This document shows positions 54,601 through 63,276 of a DNA stretch of 64,000 nt, one piece after another. Under the pieces are notes generated by a model. It was given only the letters and a program-made list of their open reading frames with translations. It ran no database searches and had not been told where the DNA came from. The DNA comes from Porphyrobacter sp. IPPAS B-1204 (GTDB taxonomy: Bacteria; Pseudomonadota; Alphaproteobacteria; Sphingomonadales; Sphingomonadaceae): assembly GCA_003724185.1 (NCBI GenBank), contig RHGM01000001.1, positions 744,001 to 808,000 of the forward strand, given 5' to 3'. Each line of letters starts with the position of its first letter. Positions within the stretch are counted from its first letter, which is position 1. A program made the translations under genes and the position numbers.

Positions 54601-55364
54601 CAGTACCAGCCCTTTCGGATGTTGGCGTGCATCGGCACTTCGGGTGCAGGGAAGGCTTTCTTCGAATGGGTCAGGCCCAGTTCGATCAGCGTTTCCAGCT
54701 GCTTGTAGGCGACCTGCCCCGGATTGATCACCGGCACCGGCAATTCGCCCGCCAGATAGGTGGCGGACTGGTGCATTGTGGTGGAACCCAGCACGATCAC
54801 ATCCGCGCCGTCTTCCTCGATGGCGCGCAAGGCCTCGGCCTTCAGCTTGGCAAAGACGATCTCTTCCTTGCCTGCGAGCAGTTCGGTCACATCAGGGCGG
54901 GTGTTGATCGATCGCACGCTGGCGCAGCGGTGATGCCACCCGTGCTGGGTGAGCACCTTTTCATACAGCGGGAACCACTGCGGCCACATCGTCAGCACGC
55001 TGAACTTCTTGCCGAGCATCATCGCCGCAGCAAAGCTTGCCTCACCGGGGCCGACGACGGGGATATTCAGCACCGATCGCAGCGGCCACAGCCCGCTATC
55101 GCTGACCGTGTCGATCAGCACACCGGCGTAGCCTTCATCTTCGGCGGTGATGCCGGCCTGAAACACCGTCCAGTCCATCAGCAGCGTGTCGTGATACGAA
55201 TCGCCCAGCGCCGCGCCCCAGCGCACCGCTTCGAAGGTGGGCGCAAAGCCTGGACGCACGAAGCCATCGGGCAATTGCTGGGCACGGCCCGCAACCCCTG
55301 CTTCATCCATCGCGATCGGTACGATAACCTTGATACGCTTCACGGCATCCACCCCTGTTGCCAT
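54600..55364 (-). CDS. Asp/Glu/hydantoin-racemase-fold protein lacking both catalytic cysteines
   Basis: The 254-residue protein starts MATGVDAVKRIKVIVPIAMD and has the two-domain racemase layout. In hydantoin and Asp/Glu racemases, cysteines lie in IACxxDPGL and VLGCAGM. Here these places read IDTVSDSGL (T86) and VLGSTTM (S194). It can hardly work as a cysteine-pair racemase. Relatives without cysteines or with one (decarboxylases, isomerases, non-enzymatic) are possible. The ATG at 55364 is 14 bases after the GntR-type palindrome; a TTGACG lies at 55402-55397 on the same strand. Confidence 0.82.
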   Translation of the reverse strand: MATGVDAVKRIKVIVPIAMDEAGVAGRAQQLPDGFVRPGFAPTFEAVRWGAALGDSYHDTLLMDWTVFQAGITAEDEGYAGVLIDTVSDSGLWPLRSVLNIPVVGPGEASFAAAMMLGKKFSVLTMWPQWFPLYEKVLTQHGWHHRCASVRSINTRPDVTELLAGKEEIVFAKLKAEALRAIEEDGADVIVLGSTTMHQSATYLAGELPVPVINPGQVAYKQLETLIELGLTHSKKAFPAPEVPMHANIRKGWY

Positions 55365-55378
55365 TGGTCCTCGCGTTA

Positions 55379-55388
55379 TTGTATACAA
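55379..55388. promoter_or_regulatory. GntR-type palindrome TTGTATACAA, left arm
   Basis: A perfect 10-base palindrome, 14 bases before the racemase-like gene and inside its presumed promoter (TTGACG eight bases further upstream). An identical copy lies at 56275-56284. The half-site form is typical for FCD-type GntR regulators, and such a gene lies between the copies. Confidence 0.68.
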
Positions 55389-55543
55389 AACGCGCCCGTC
55401 AAGTGATTTCCCAAAATGTGCTGACGAGGGCCGAAGCGGTGTGTTTTTGTCGCCGCACAGGCTTGCAGGGCGAAGCGGCTGATCGCACAAGGACACAGCA
55501 TGACCACGCCAGCACCCCCAATCGCCCTTCCCGGGCCCGCCCG

Positions 55544-56197
55544 ATGAGCCGCGCGTCCGAACAGGCCTATGCCAAGATCCGCGCCCATGTGCTGAGCGGC
55601 GCGGCGCGGCCGAGCGAACAGCTGACCGAAGACCAGCTGGCCCAGATCGCCGGGGTCAGCCGCACCCCGGTGCGCGAGGCGGTGCGGCGGCTGGAGGATG
55701 AACTGCTCCTGGTGCGCAGCGACACCAAGCGGCTGTTTGTGGCCGATTGGAGCCGTGACGATATCGAGGAGATGTTCGCGCTGCGCCAGATGCTCGAATG
55801 TCACGCGGCAGAGCGCGCCGCGGCGCGTCTTTCCCGAGAGCAGATTGCGCAGCTGGAGGCGCTGAACCGCGCCTTGAAGGCGGCGATTGAACTGCCCGCA
55901 CCCGATGTCGCGCAGTTCCTCGAAGCCAACCGCGCCTTCCACGAAGTGATCGTCGATGCGGCCCATTCGCCGCGCCTCGGACAGATGCTGGCCAAGCTGG
56001 TCGAGGCGCCGGTGGTGCTGCGCACGGCGCGCACCTATTCGCCGGAAGACCTGCGCCAATCAGCCCGCGACCATGATGAATTGATCGCCGCCTTTGCCGC
56101 GCGTGATCCCGATTGGGCGCGCGCGGTGATGGGCAGCCACCTGCGCCGCGCCTTCCACACCTTCGCCCGCGCAGTCGGCCCTGCGGCGGGCGAGTGA
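55544..56197 (+). CDS. GntR/FCD-family transcriptional regulator
   Basis: The 217-residue protein has an N-terminal winged helix (YAKIRAHVLSGAARPSEQLT, LAQIAGVSRTPVREAVRRLE) and a C-terminal FCD domain with metal-ligand-type residues in EANRAFHEVIVDAAH and RDHDELIAAFAARD. FCD regulators usually repress catabolic genes until a carboxylic acid binds. It sits between two operons and two identical palindromes, so it is the clear candidate to control both. The ATG at 55544 was chosen because the HTH begins directly; upstream codons of the open frame are not conserved in character. Confidence 0.9.
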   Translation: MSRASEQAYAKIRAHVLSGAARPSEQLTEDQLAQIAGVSRTPVREAVRRLEDELLLVRSDTKRLFVADWSRDDIEEMFALRQMLECHAAERAAARLSREQIAQLEALNRALKAAIELPAPDVAQFLEANRAFHEVIVDAAHSPRLGQMLAKLVEAPVVLRTARTYSPEDLRQSARDHDELIAAFAARDPDWARAVMGSHLRRAFHTFARAVGPAAGE

Positions 56198-56274
56198 GCC
56201 GCGACAGAGGCGTAACAACGCACGCGCACCGCTGCCGGTTCCGCGACAATTCACCGACCCATCCATGATTGCAA

Positions 56275-56284
56275 TTGTATACAA
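56275..56284. promoter_or_regulatory. GntR-type palindrome TTGTATACAA, right arm
   Basis: The second exact copy of the palindrome at 55379-55388, here 51 bases before the lyase ATG in the 138 bases after the gntR stop. It should control the five-gene right arm. Confidence 0.68.
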
Positions 56285-56335
56285 ACTGAGCCATTGAACC
56301 CCCGAAGCTCTCGCAGCAGCAACAGGCGATTCACA

Positions 56336-57244
56336 ATGTCAGGCGCTAGGATCGAACTGGTCGAGGTGGGCCCGCGCGACGGGTTGCAGAACGAACCGGA
56401 TATCATCAGCACCGAAGTGAAGCTGGCGCTGATTGATCGGATGATCGGCTATGGCGCACGGCGGCTGGAGGTGGCGAGCTTCGTGCACCCCGTCCGCGTC
56501 CCCCAGATGGCCGATGCCGAAGCCGTGATCGCGGGCCTGCCCGATCGCAAGGACTGCACCTACATCGGCCTGGTTCTCAACAAGCGCGGCGTGATGCGTG
56601 CGCTGGCCACCCGCGAAGAGGGGCGGCGCGGGGTCGATCAGGTCGGCTGCGTCATCGTTGCGAGCGACACCTTCGGCCAGAAAAACCAGGGCCAGACCAT
56701 TGCGGAAGGCCTCGCTGAAACCCGCGCCATGCTCCGCTTTGCCCGCGCCGAGGGAATGCGCGCCCAGGTCACCATCAGCGCGGCCTTCGGCTGCCCGTTC
56801 GAAGGCGAAGTGAAGCACGCGACCGTCCTCGCCATCGCCGAGGAACTGGCGATCGAAGGCCCTGAGGAAATCGCGCTGGCTGACACCATCGGCGTCGGCA
56901 CGCCGTGGGAAGCGGGCGAATTGTTCGGGAAGCTGGGCGAAGTGCTCGGCGGAAAAATCCCGATGCGCGCCCATTTCCACAACACGCGAGGCACCGGCAT
57001 CGCCAATGCGTGGGAGGCTTTCAAGGCGGGCGTCCACATTTTCGACGCCTCGCTGGGCGGCCTTGGCGGCTGCCCTTTTGCTCCCCGCGCAACGGGGAAC
57101 ATCGCAACCGAGGATCTCGTCTACATGATGGCGCGTTCCGGTGTGGATACGGGCATCGATCTTGAAGCGGCCATTGCGGCCAACAAATGGTTTGCGGGCG
57201 AGCTGGGGCGCGAATTGCCCTCGGCTGTCGCCCGCGCGGCGTAA
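56336..57244 (+). CDS. Hydroxymethylglutaryl-CoA lyase-like enzyme
   Basis: The 302-residue TIM-barrel has the HMG-CoA lyase signature VEVGPRDGLQNE, the metal-binding HFHNTRGTGIAN and the reactive cysteine loop GGLGGCPFAPRATGN. Such enzymes cleave 3-hydroxy-3-methyl-acyl-CoA esters to acetyl-CoA plus a ketone or acid. In this island the substrate could be a related branched hydroxyacyl-CoA formed by the CoA-transferase encoded downstream. ATG 56336 is used; a TTG at 56294 is the upstream alternative. Confidence 0.9.
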   Translation: MSGARIELVEVGPRDGLQNEPDIISTEVKLALIDRMIGYGARRLEVASFVHPVRVPQMADAEAVIAGLPDRKDCTYIGLVLNKRGVMRALATREEGRRGVDQVGCVIVASDTFGQKNQGQTIAEGLAETRAMLRFARAEGMRAQVTISAAFGCPFEGEVKHATVLAIAEELAIEGPEEIALADTIGVGTPWEAGELFGKLGEVLGGKIPMRAHFHNTRGTGIANAWEAFKAGVHIFDASLGGLGGCPFAPRATGNIATEDLVYMMARSGVDTGIDLEAAIAANKWFAGELGRELPSAVARAA

Positions 57245-57258
57245 GGATAGGGGACGGC

Positions 57259-59316
57259 ATGACGTACAGGTTGGGTGTGGATGTGGGCGGGACTTTCACC
57301 GACCTGCTGCTGTTCGACGAGGCAAGCGGGGCGTTCTGGCGGCACAAGACGCCGTCCACCCCGCATGATTCCTCGGAAGGGATCCTCAATGGCGTGAAGG
57401 CGATTCTGGCGCAGGCCGGGATCACGGCGGCTGAGATCAGCTATTTCCTGCACGGCACCACGGTCGCCACCAACGCGGTGCTGGAAGGCAAGGGCGCGAA
57501 GGTCGGCCTCGTCACGACGCAGGGTTATCGCGACATCATGCAGATTGCGCGCTCCTATGTCCCGGGCGGGTTGGCTGCATGGATCGTGTGGCCCAAGCCG
57601 CAGCCGCTCGCACGCCTTGAACACACGGTTGAGGTGCCCGGCCGCATGGACGCACAGGGCCGCGAGGTCGCGCCGCTCGATGAAGACGCGGTGCGCGCAG
57701 CCTTGCGCAAGCTGAAGGGTGACGGGATCGAAGCGCTGACCGTCAGCCTGATGAACGCCTACCTCAACGGCGCGCATGAAGCCCGCATTGGCGCCATCGC
57801 GGCAGAGGAACTGCCCGGCATCCCCGTCTCGCTCAGCCACGAAGTCCTGCCCGAAATGCAGGAATATGAACGCACCCTCTCGACCGTGGCGAACGCGGCG
57901 GTGCGGCCAGTGGTGAGCAAATATGTCTCCAACCTGCGTAACAAGCTGGAAGCCGAGGGGCTGAAGGGCCGCCTGTCGTTGCTGCGTTCCGATGGCGGGT
58001 TGATGAGCAGCCAGAAGGCCGAAGAACACCCCGTCAACATCCTGATGTCAGGCCCCGCAGGCGGCGTCACCGGAGCGCTGTGGGTGGCGAAGAATGCAGG
58101 GTTCGAGAACATCCTCACCCTCGATGTCGGCGGCACCTCGACCGATGTGGCGCTGATTCAGGGCCTTGAGCCGCGCCGCCAGCGCACCACCGAGGTCGGC
58201 CACCTTTCGGTCCGCGCTTCGGCGCTCGATGTGAAGACCGTGGGCGCGGGCGGCGGCTCGATCGCCCACGTGCCTCAGCTGACCGGCGCGCTGCGTGTGG
58301 GGCCGGAGAGCGCGGGCGCTGTCCCCGGCCCCGTCGCCTACAACAAGGGCGGCACGCTGCCGACGGTGACCGACGCCAACGTGGTGCTCGGCTACCTCCC
58401 CGAAGACCTGCTCGGCGGCAGCTTCAAGCTCGACCGCGAGGGCGCGAAGGCCGCGGTGCAGACCATTGCCGATGCGCTGGGCGTGACGCTGATGGAGGCC
58501 GCACGCGGGATCATCGATATCGTCAATGAAAACATGTTCGGCGCGCTGCGGATGATCTCGGTCCAGCAGGGCTACGACCCGCGTGAATTCGCGCTGATGG
58601 GCTTTGGCGGGGCTGGCCCGCTGCATGTGAATGCCGTGGCGCGCCTGATGGGCAGCTGGCCCGCGATCTCGCCCGTCTCCCCCGGCGTACTCTGCGCGCT
58701 GGGCGATGCCACCACCCGGATGCGCACCGAGACCGCGCGCAGCTTCTCGCGCCTTGCCCGCGACACCAGCATCGCCGACCTCGTCGCGGTGCTTGACGAA
58801 ATGGCCGCGCAGACCCGCAGTGAATTGCTGGCTGACGGTATCCCCGAAGACCAGATCACCTCGCTGTTCGAAATCGACGTGCGCTATGCCGGACAGGCGT
58901 TTGAAGTGCCGCTGACGATCACGCAGGACATCCTCGAAAAGGACGGGATTGCTGGCATCCTCGCCCGCTTTGACGAGGAGCACCTGCGTCTGTTCACCTT
59001 CAACATGGACACCCCGCACGAGATCGTGAACCTGCGCGCCGTGGCGCAAGGGCAGGCCCCTGCCCTCCCCGCGACGCAGCTGCCCAAGGGTGACGGTGAT
59101 CCCTCGGCAGCGAAGATCCGCGACCACACGGTGTGGATCGACGGGGCGGAGCGGCCTGCCGTGATCTACGACCGCGCCAAGCTGCGGCAGGGCGACGTGA
59201 TCGAAGGCCCGGCGATCATCACCGAAATGGATTCGACCACGCTGGTCGAACACGATTGCACCGCGCGCGTTGACGCTGTGGGCAACATCCTCATCACTCT
59301 CAAGGCGAAGGGCTAA
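57259..59316 (+). CDS. hyuA: Hydantoinase/oxoprolinase family protein, subunit A
   Basis: The 685-residue protein has the ATPase fold of HyuA: LGVDVGGTFTDLLLFDE at the start, FLHGTTVATNAVLEGKGAKV, MSGPAGGVTGALWVAKNAGF, LTLDVGGTSTDVALIQG and FGGAGPLHVNAVARLMG. HyuA works with HyuB in ATP-dependent opening of cyclic amides (hydantoins, 5-oxoproline, lactams) or in related carboxylations. The gene lies 14 bases after the lyase gene. The start at 57259 places the ATPase motif at the N-terminus. Confidence 0.92.
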   Translation: MTYRLGVDVGGTFTDLLLFDEASGAFWRHKTPSTPHDSSEGILNGVKAILAQAGITAAEISYFLHGTTVATNAVLEGKGAKVGLVTTQGYRDIMQIARSYVPGGLAAWIVWPKPQPLARLEHTVEVPGRMDAQGREVAPLDEDAVRAALRKLKGDGIEALTVSLMNAYLNGAHEARIGAIAAEELPGIPVSLSHEVLPEMQEYERTLSTVANAAVRPVVSKYVSNLRNKLEAEGLKGRLSLLRSDGGLMSSQKAEEHPVNILMSGPAGGVTGALWVAKNAGFENILTLDVGGTSTDVALIQGLEPRRQRTTEVGHLSVRASALDVKTVGAGGGSIAHVPQLTGALRVGPESAGAVPGPVAYNKGGTLPTVTDANVVLGYLPEDLLGGSFKLDREGAKAAVQTIADALGVTLMEAARGIIDIVNENMFGALRMISVQQGYDPREFALMGFGGAGPLHVNAVARLMGSWPAISPVSPGVLCALGDATTRMRTETARSFSRLARDTSIADLVAVLDEMAAQTRSELLADGIPEDQITSLFEIDVRYAGQAFEVPLTITQDILEKDGIAGILARFDEEHLRLFTFNMDTPHEIVNLRAVAQGQAPALPATQLPKGDGDPSAAKIRDHTVWIDGAERPAVIYDRAKLRQGDVIEGPAIITEMDSTTLVEHDCTARVDAVGNILITLKAKG

Positions 59317-59320
59317 GACC

Positions 59321-61219
59321 ATGCCGGCTCGCATCATCGAACCCAACACCACCCCGTTCCAGAAGATCGCCATCGATCCGGTGACGCTCGACATCATCGA
59401 GAACGCCCTGCGCAACGCCCGCATCGAAATGGACGCGACCCTCGTGCGCACCGCGATGAGCCCCGGCATCCGCGAACAGGGCGACGCTTTCCCGCTGATC
59501 TCCGATCCTGCCGGCAAGATGATCGTTGGCCAGTTCGGCAGCTTCATCGACGGCTTCCTCAAGCAGTTTGATGGCACGATCGAGGACGGGGACATGATTT
59601 TCCTGTCCGATCCCTATTCCTGCGGCGGGGCGGTCAGTCACTCGAATGACTGGCTGGTCCTGCTGCCCGTGTTCAAGGACGGCCGCCTGCTCGCCTACAC
59701 CGCGATGTTCGGCCACCAGAGCGACATCGGCGGGAGCGTCCCCGGCTCCATGCCCATCGGCGCGTCATCGATCTTCGAAGAAGGCGTTCGCATCCCTCCG
59801 GTGAAGATCTGGAAAAAGGGCGAATACAACGAAGACCTGATGAAGCTGGTGATGCACCAGACCCGTAAGCCCGATTGGTGCCAGGCGGATTTGAACGCGC
59901 TCATCGCCTCGTGCCGTGTCGCCGCACGCCGCGTGGTCGAAATGGCCGACCGCTTCGGCGATGATGTCTATGTGTCGGCCACGCAGGAGCTGCTGGCCCG
60001 CAACCACCGCGCCATGAAGGCGCTGCTGGCGATGGCCGTGGCCGAGGAGCCGGTGAGCTTCGAGGACTACATCTGCGACGATGGCAAGGGTTATGGCCCC
60101 TACAAGATCCGCTGCACCATGTGGCGCGATGGCGACCGCGTGATCCTCGATTTCGAGGGCACCGATCCGCAATCGGCCGCCTCGATCAACTTTTTCCTCA
60201 ATGAAAACATGTTCAAGATGTTCTTCGGCATCTACATGATCATGGTCTTCGATCCGCAGATCCTGTTTAACGACGGGTTCTACGATCTGATCGAGGTGCG
60301 CATTCCGGAAGGCTCGCTCTTGAAGCCGCACTTCCCCGCCGCGCTTTCGGGCCGCACGCACGCGCTGGGGCGGATCTTCGACATTCTCGGCGGGCTGCTC
60401 GGGCAGAAGACGCCCGAGTTTCTCAACGCTGCCGGGTTCTCATCCTCGCCGCACCTGTTCTATTCGGGCTGGGACGCGCGCGAGGACGGGACACGCGACT
60501 GGTTCCAGCTGTTCCAGATCGGCTTCGGCGGGATTCCGGGCCGTCCGCTGGGTGACGGGCCAGACGGGCACTCGCTGTGGCCGGGCTTCACCAATGTCCC
60601 CAATGAATTCCTCGAACGCTACTTCCCGCTGCGGATCGAGCGTTACGCCACCGCGCCAGACAGCGGCGGGGCGGGCCTCCATCGCGGCGGCAACGGCATC
60701 CACATGACCTACCGCTTTCTGGCGGACGGCGAGATCGCGATCCATGACGACCGCTGGTTCGTTCCGCCGTGGGGCGTCAACGGCGGGCACCCGGGCGCAC
60801 GGGCAAGGAAGGTGCTGGAACGCGCCGATGGCTCGACCGCAATCGTCGGCAACAAGGTCGAAAGCGTCAGCGTGAAAGCGGGCGATCTGCTGCACTTCAT
60901 CACCTGGGGCGGCGGCGGCTGGGGCGACCCGCTGGCGCGCGATCCTGAGCTGGTCGGCCTCGAAATCCGGCAGGGTCTGGTAACGCCCGAAGGCGCCCGC
61001 GCCTATGGCGTGGTGGCAGACAGCGCGGGCGTGGTGGACACTGCGGCCACCGAAGCCTTGCGCGCAGAAATCACCGCCAGCCGCGGGGAACTGCCGCTGT
61101 TCGATTACGGCCCCGGTATCGACGCCCTGCGCGCCAATTGCGAGGCCGAAACCGGCCTGCCCGCTCCGATCCAGCCGGTCTGGAACACCTTCCCCGGTAT
61201 GCGCGAGGCAGCGGAATGA
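59321..61219 (+). CDS. hyuB: Hydantoinase family protein, subunit B
   Basis: The 632-residue protein has IAIDPVTLDIIENALRNARI and MDATLVRTAMSPGIREQGD, the conserved FLSDPYSCGGAVSHSNDW, VFKDGRLLAYTAMFGHQSDI and GGSVPGSMP, and the late RYATAPDSGGAGLHRGGNG and FITWGGGGWGDPLARDPE. This is the HyuB pattern. With HyuA, encoded four bases upstream, it forms the hydrolase or carboxylase. Its stop overlaps the CoA-transferase start (ATGA). The exact ring substrate is not visible from sequence. Confidence 0.92.
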   Translation: MPARIIEPNTTPFQKIAIDPVTLDIIENALRNARIEMDATLVRTAMSPGIREQGDAFPLISDPAGKMIVGQFGSFIDGFLKQFDGTIEDGDMIFLSDPYSCGGAVSHSNDWLVLLPVFKDGRLLAYTAMFGHQSDIGGSVPGSMPIGASSIFEEGVRIPPVKIWKKGEYNEDLMKLVMHQTRKPDWCQADLNALIASCRVAARRVVEMADRFGDDVYVSATQELLARNHRAMKALLAMAVAEEPVSFEDYICDDGKGYGPYKIRCTMWRDGDRVILDFEGTDPQSAASINFFLNENMFKMFFGIYMIMVFDPQILFNDGFYDLIEVRIPEGSLLKPHFPAALSGRTHALGRIFDILGGLLGQKTPEFLNAAGFSSSPHLFYSGWDAREDGTRDWFQLFQIGFGGIPGRPLGDGPDGHSLWPGFTNVPNEFLERYFPLRIERYATAPDSGGAGLHRGGNGIHMTYRFLADGEIAIHDDRWFVPPWGVNGGHPGARARKVLERADGSTAIVGNKVESVSVKAGDLLHFITWGGGGWGDPLARDPELVGLEIRQGLVTPEGARAYGVVADSAGVVDTAATEALRAEITASRGELPLFDYGPGIDALRANCEAETGLPAPIQPVWNTFPGMREAAE

Positions 61220-62397
61220 GCGCCCTTCAAGGGATCAAGGTCGTGGAAATGGGCCAGCTTCTCGCGGGCCCCTTCTGCGGGCAATTGCTCGGCGACATGG
61301 GCGCCGATGTGGTGAAGATCGAGCCGCCGGGCGCGGGCGATCCGATGCGCAACTGGGGCCAGGGCGACGAGAAGGTGCAGTGGGAAGTCATCGCCCGCAA
61401 CAAGCGCTCGGTCACCTGCAACCTGCGCGTGCCCGAAGGACAGGCGCTGGCCAAGCGGCTGATTGCCGAGGCCGATGTACTGATCGAAAACTTCAAGCCC
61501 GGCACGCTGGAACGCTGGGGCCTGTCGCCTGCGGAGCTTCACGCCGTGAACCCCGGCCTCATCATCGCCCGCATGTCCGGCTACGGGCAGGACGGGCCCT
61601 ATTCCGACCGTGCAGGCTTCGGCGGGATCGGCGAGGCGATGGGCGGCTGGCGCTATATCGTGGGTGAACCTGACCGGCCGCCCAGCCGCATGGGCATTTC
61701 CATCGGTGACACCCTGTGCGCCACCTATGGCTGTATGGGCGTGCTCGCCGCGCTCCACCACCGCGAGAAGACCGGCGAAGGTCAGGTGGTTGACTCCGCG
61801 CTCTATGAAGCGGTGTTGCAGGTGATGGAGGGCCTCGTCCCCGAATATGACCGCAACGGCGTGATCCGCGAACGCTCCGGCTCGGTGCTGAAGGGCATTG
61901 CGCCGTCCAACGTCTATAGCTGCAAGGATGGCAGCTACATGATCGGCGGCAATGGCGATGCGATCTTTGCCCGTCTGTGTCAGGCGATGGGTCGACCGGA
62001 ACTGTCGAGCGACCCGCGCTATTCCTCGCACATCGCGCGCGGGCACCATCAGGACGAGCTTGACGCGCTGATCAACGATTGGACCGGCACGCTCACCGTT
62101 GACGAAGTCGATGCGTTGATGATCGAATATTCGATCCCGGCAGGCCGGGTCTACCGCGCCCCTGACATGCTCGCCGATCCGCATTTTCAGGCGCGTGAGG
62201 CGATTATCGAGGTCGAAACGCAAAAGCGCGGCACGATCAAGATGCAGAACGCCTTCCCCAAACTGTCCCGGACGCCGAGCACCATCCGCCGCCCTGCCCC
62301 GGCCGCACCAGGTCAGGACAATGCCGAGGTGTTTGCCGAAAGGCTGGGAATGGATGCTGCCGAACTGGCCCGGCTGGCCGAGGCCGGCGTGATCTGA
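61216..62397 (+). CDS. CaiB/BaiF family (class III) CoA-transferase
   Basis: The 393-residue protein has the family start LQGIKVVEMGQLLAGPFCGQ, LLGDMGADVVKIEPPGAGDP, VTCNLRVPEGQALAKRL and MSGYGQDGPYSDRAGFG, plus the catalytic aspartate region VVDSALYEAVLQVME. Class III enzymes move CoA from one acid to another via an aspartyl thioester. It probably activates the acid made by HyuAB so that the HMG-CoA-lyase-like enzyme can cleave it. It overlaps both neighbours by a few bases. Confidence 0.92.
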   Translation: MSALQGIKVVEMGQLLAGPFCGQLLGDMGADVVKIEPPGAGDPMRNWGQGDEKVQWEVIARNKRSVTCNLRVPEGQALAKRLIAEADVLIENFKPGTLERWGLSPAELHAVNPGLIIARMSGYGQDGPYSDRAGFGGIGEAMGGWRYIVGEPDRPPSRMGISIGDTLCATYGCMGVLAALHHREKTGEGQVVDSALYEAVLQVMEGLVPEYDRNGVIRERSGSVLKGIAPSNVYSCKDGSYMIGGNGDAIFARLCQAMGRPELSSDPRYSSHIARGHHQDELDALINDWTGTLTVDEVDALMIEYSIPAGRVYRAPDMLADPHFQAREAIIEVETQKRGTIKMQNAFPKLSRTPSTIRRPAPAAPGQDNAEVFAERLGMDAAELARLAEAGVI

Positions 62398-63038
62398 TGG
62401 CTGCCCCCACGGCATCCGACAATTACGCCGGTGTGTTCGAGGGGCGGTTGCAACCCGGCACGCGCCCGGCATTGCTGATCGTCGATGTGGTGGTAGCCTA
62501 CCTCACGCAAGGCTCCCCGCTGTTCATGGACACCGCTGCGGCGGCCAGGGACTCCAACCGGCGCCTTGCCGATGCGGCACGCGAAGCGGGCGTGCCGGTG
62601 GTGTTCACCAACGTTCAGTATAAATCCGATGGATCGGACGGAGGGGTGTTCTACCGCAAGGCTCCGGTGCTGAAGGCCTTTGTCGAAGGATCGCCGCTCG
62701 GCGCCTTTCCCGATGACCTGACCCCTGCGCCGGGCGACCGCGTGTTCACCAAGCAATACCCAAGCGCCTTCTTCGGCACGGGCCTTGCCGAAGCATTGCA
62801 CGCGGACAGCATCGATACCTTGCTGATCACCGGCTACTCCACCTCCGGCTGCGTCCGCGCGAGCGCGCTCGACGCGATGCAGCACGGCTTTGTCCCGCTG
62901 GTGGTGCGCGATGCCTGTGCAGATCGCCATGAAGCCCCGCACGAGGCCAATCTGTTCGACCTTCAGGCCAAATATGCCGAGGTCATCTCCGAGGCCGAAG
63001 CACTTGGCCTGATCGCCGCCCTCAGGAAAAGTGCGTGA
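62397..63038 (+). CDS. Cysteine hydrolase (isochorismatase-like amidohydrolase)
   Basis: The 213-residue protein has the triad of the amidase branch: D30 in PALLIVDVVVAY, K119 in VFTKQYPSAFFGT and the nucleophile C152 in GYSTSGCVRASALDAMQHGF. Close families are N-carbamoylsarcosine amidohydrolase and maleamate amidohydrolase, both of which remove ammonia from amide or ureido acids. That would suit a product opened by HyuAB. It starts inside the stop codon of the CoA-transferase gene. It is the last gene of the right arm; about 240 bases without a gene follow. Confidence 0.9.
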   Translation: MAAPTASDNYAGVFEGRLQPGTRPALLIVDVVVAYLTQGSPLFMDTAAAARDSNRRLADAAREAGVPVVFTNVQYKSDGSDGGVFYRKAPVLKAFVEGSPLGAFPDDLTPAPGDRVFTKQYPSAFFGTGLAEALHADSIDTLLITGYSTSGCVRASALDAMQHGFVPLVVRDACADRHEAPHEANLFDLQAKYAEVISEAEALGLIAALRKSA

Positions 63039-63276
63039 CTACTGAAGATCGGCGCGGATTGCCGTTCTAAGTGCAAGGTCGGCCGCTTCGCGCCTGTCGA
63101 GACGGCCGATTGAGGTCCGCAAGGTCGATTGCGACCCGGCCCTGTGGAACTCTGGCGGGGGCGCTGCCGCAACGCGGCGTCCCCGCACTTATGGCCGCTT
63201 GAACGGACGATCTCGCCGCCCGCTCGCCATTCCTGTCACCGGCAACGCCCCGCAGCAGCACCGCGACGGTGCCGGT

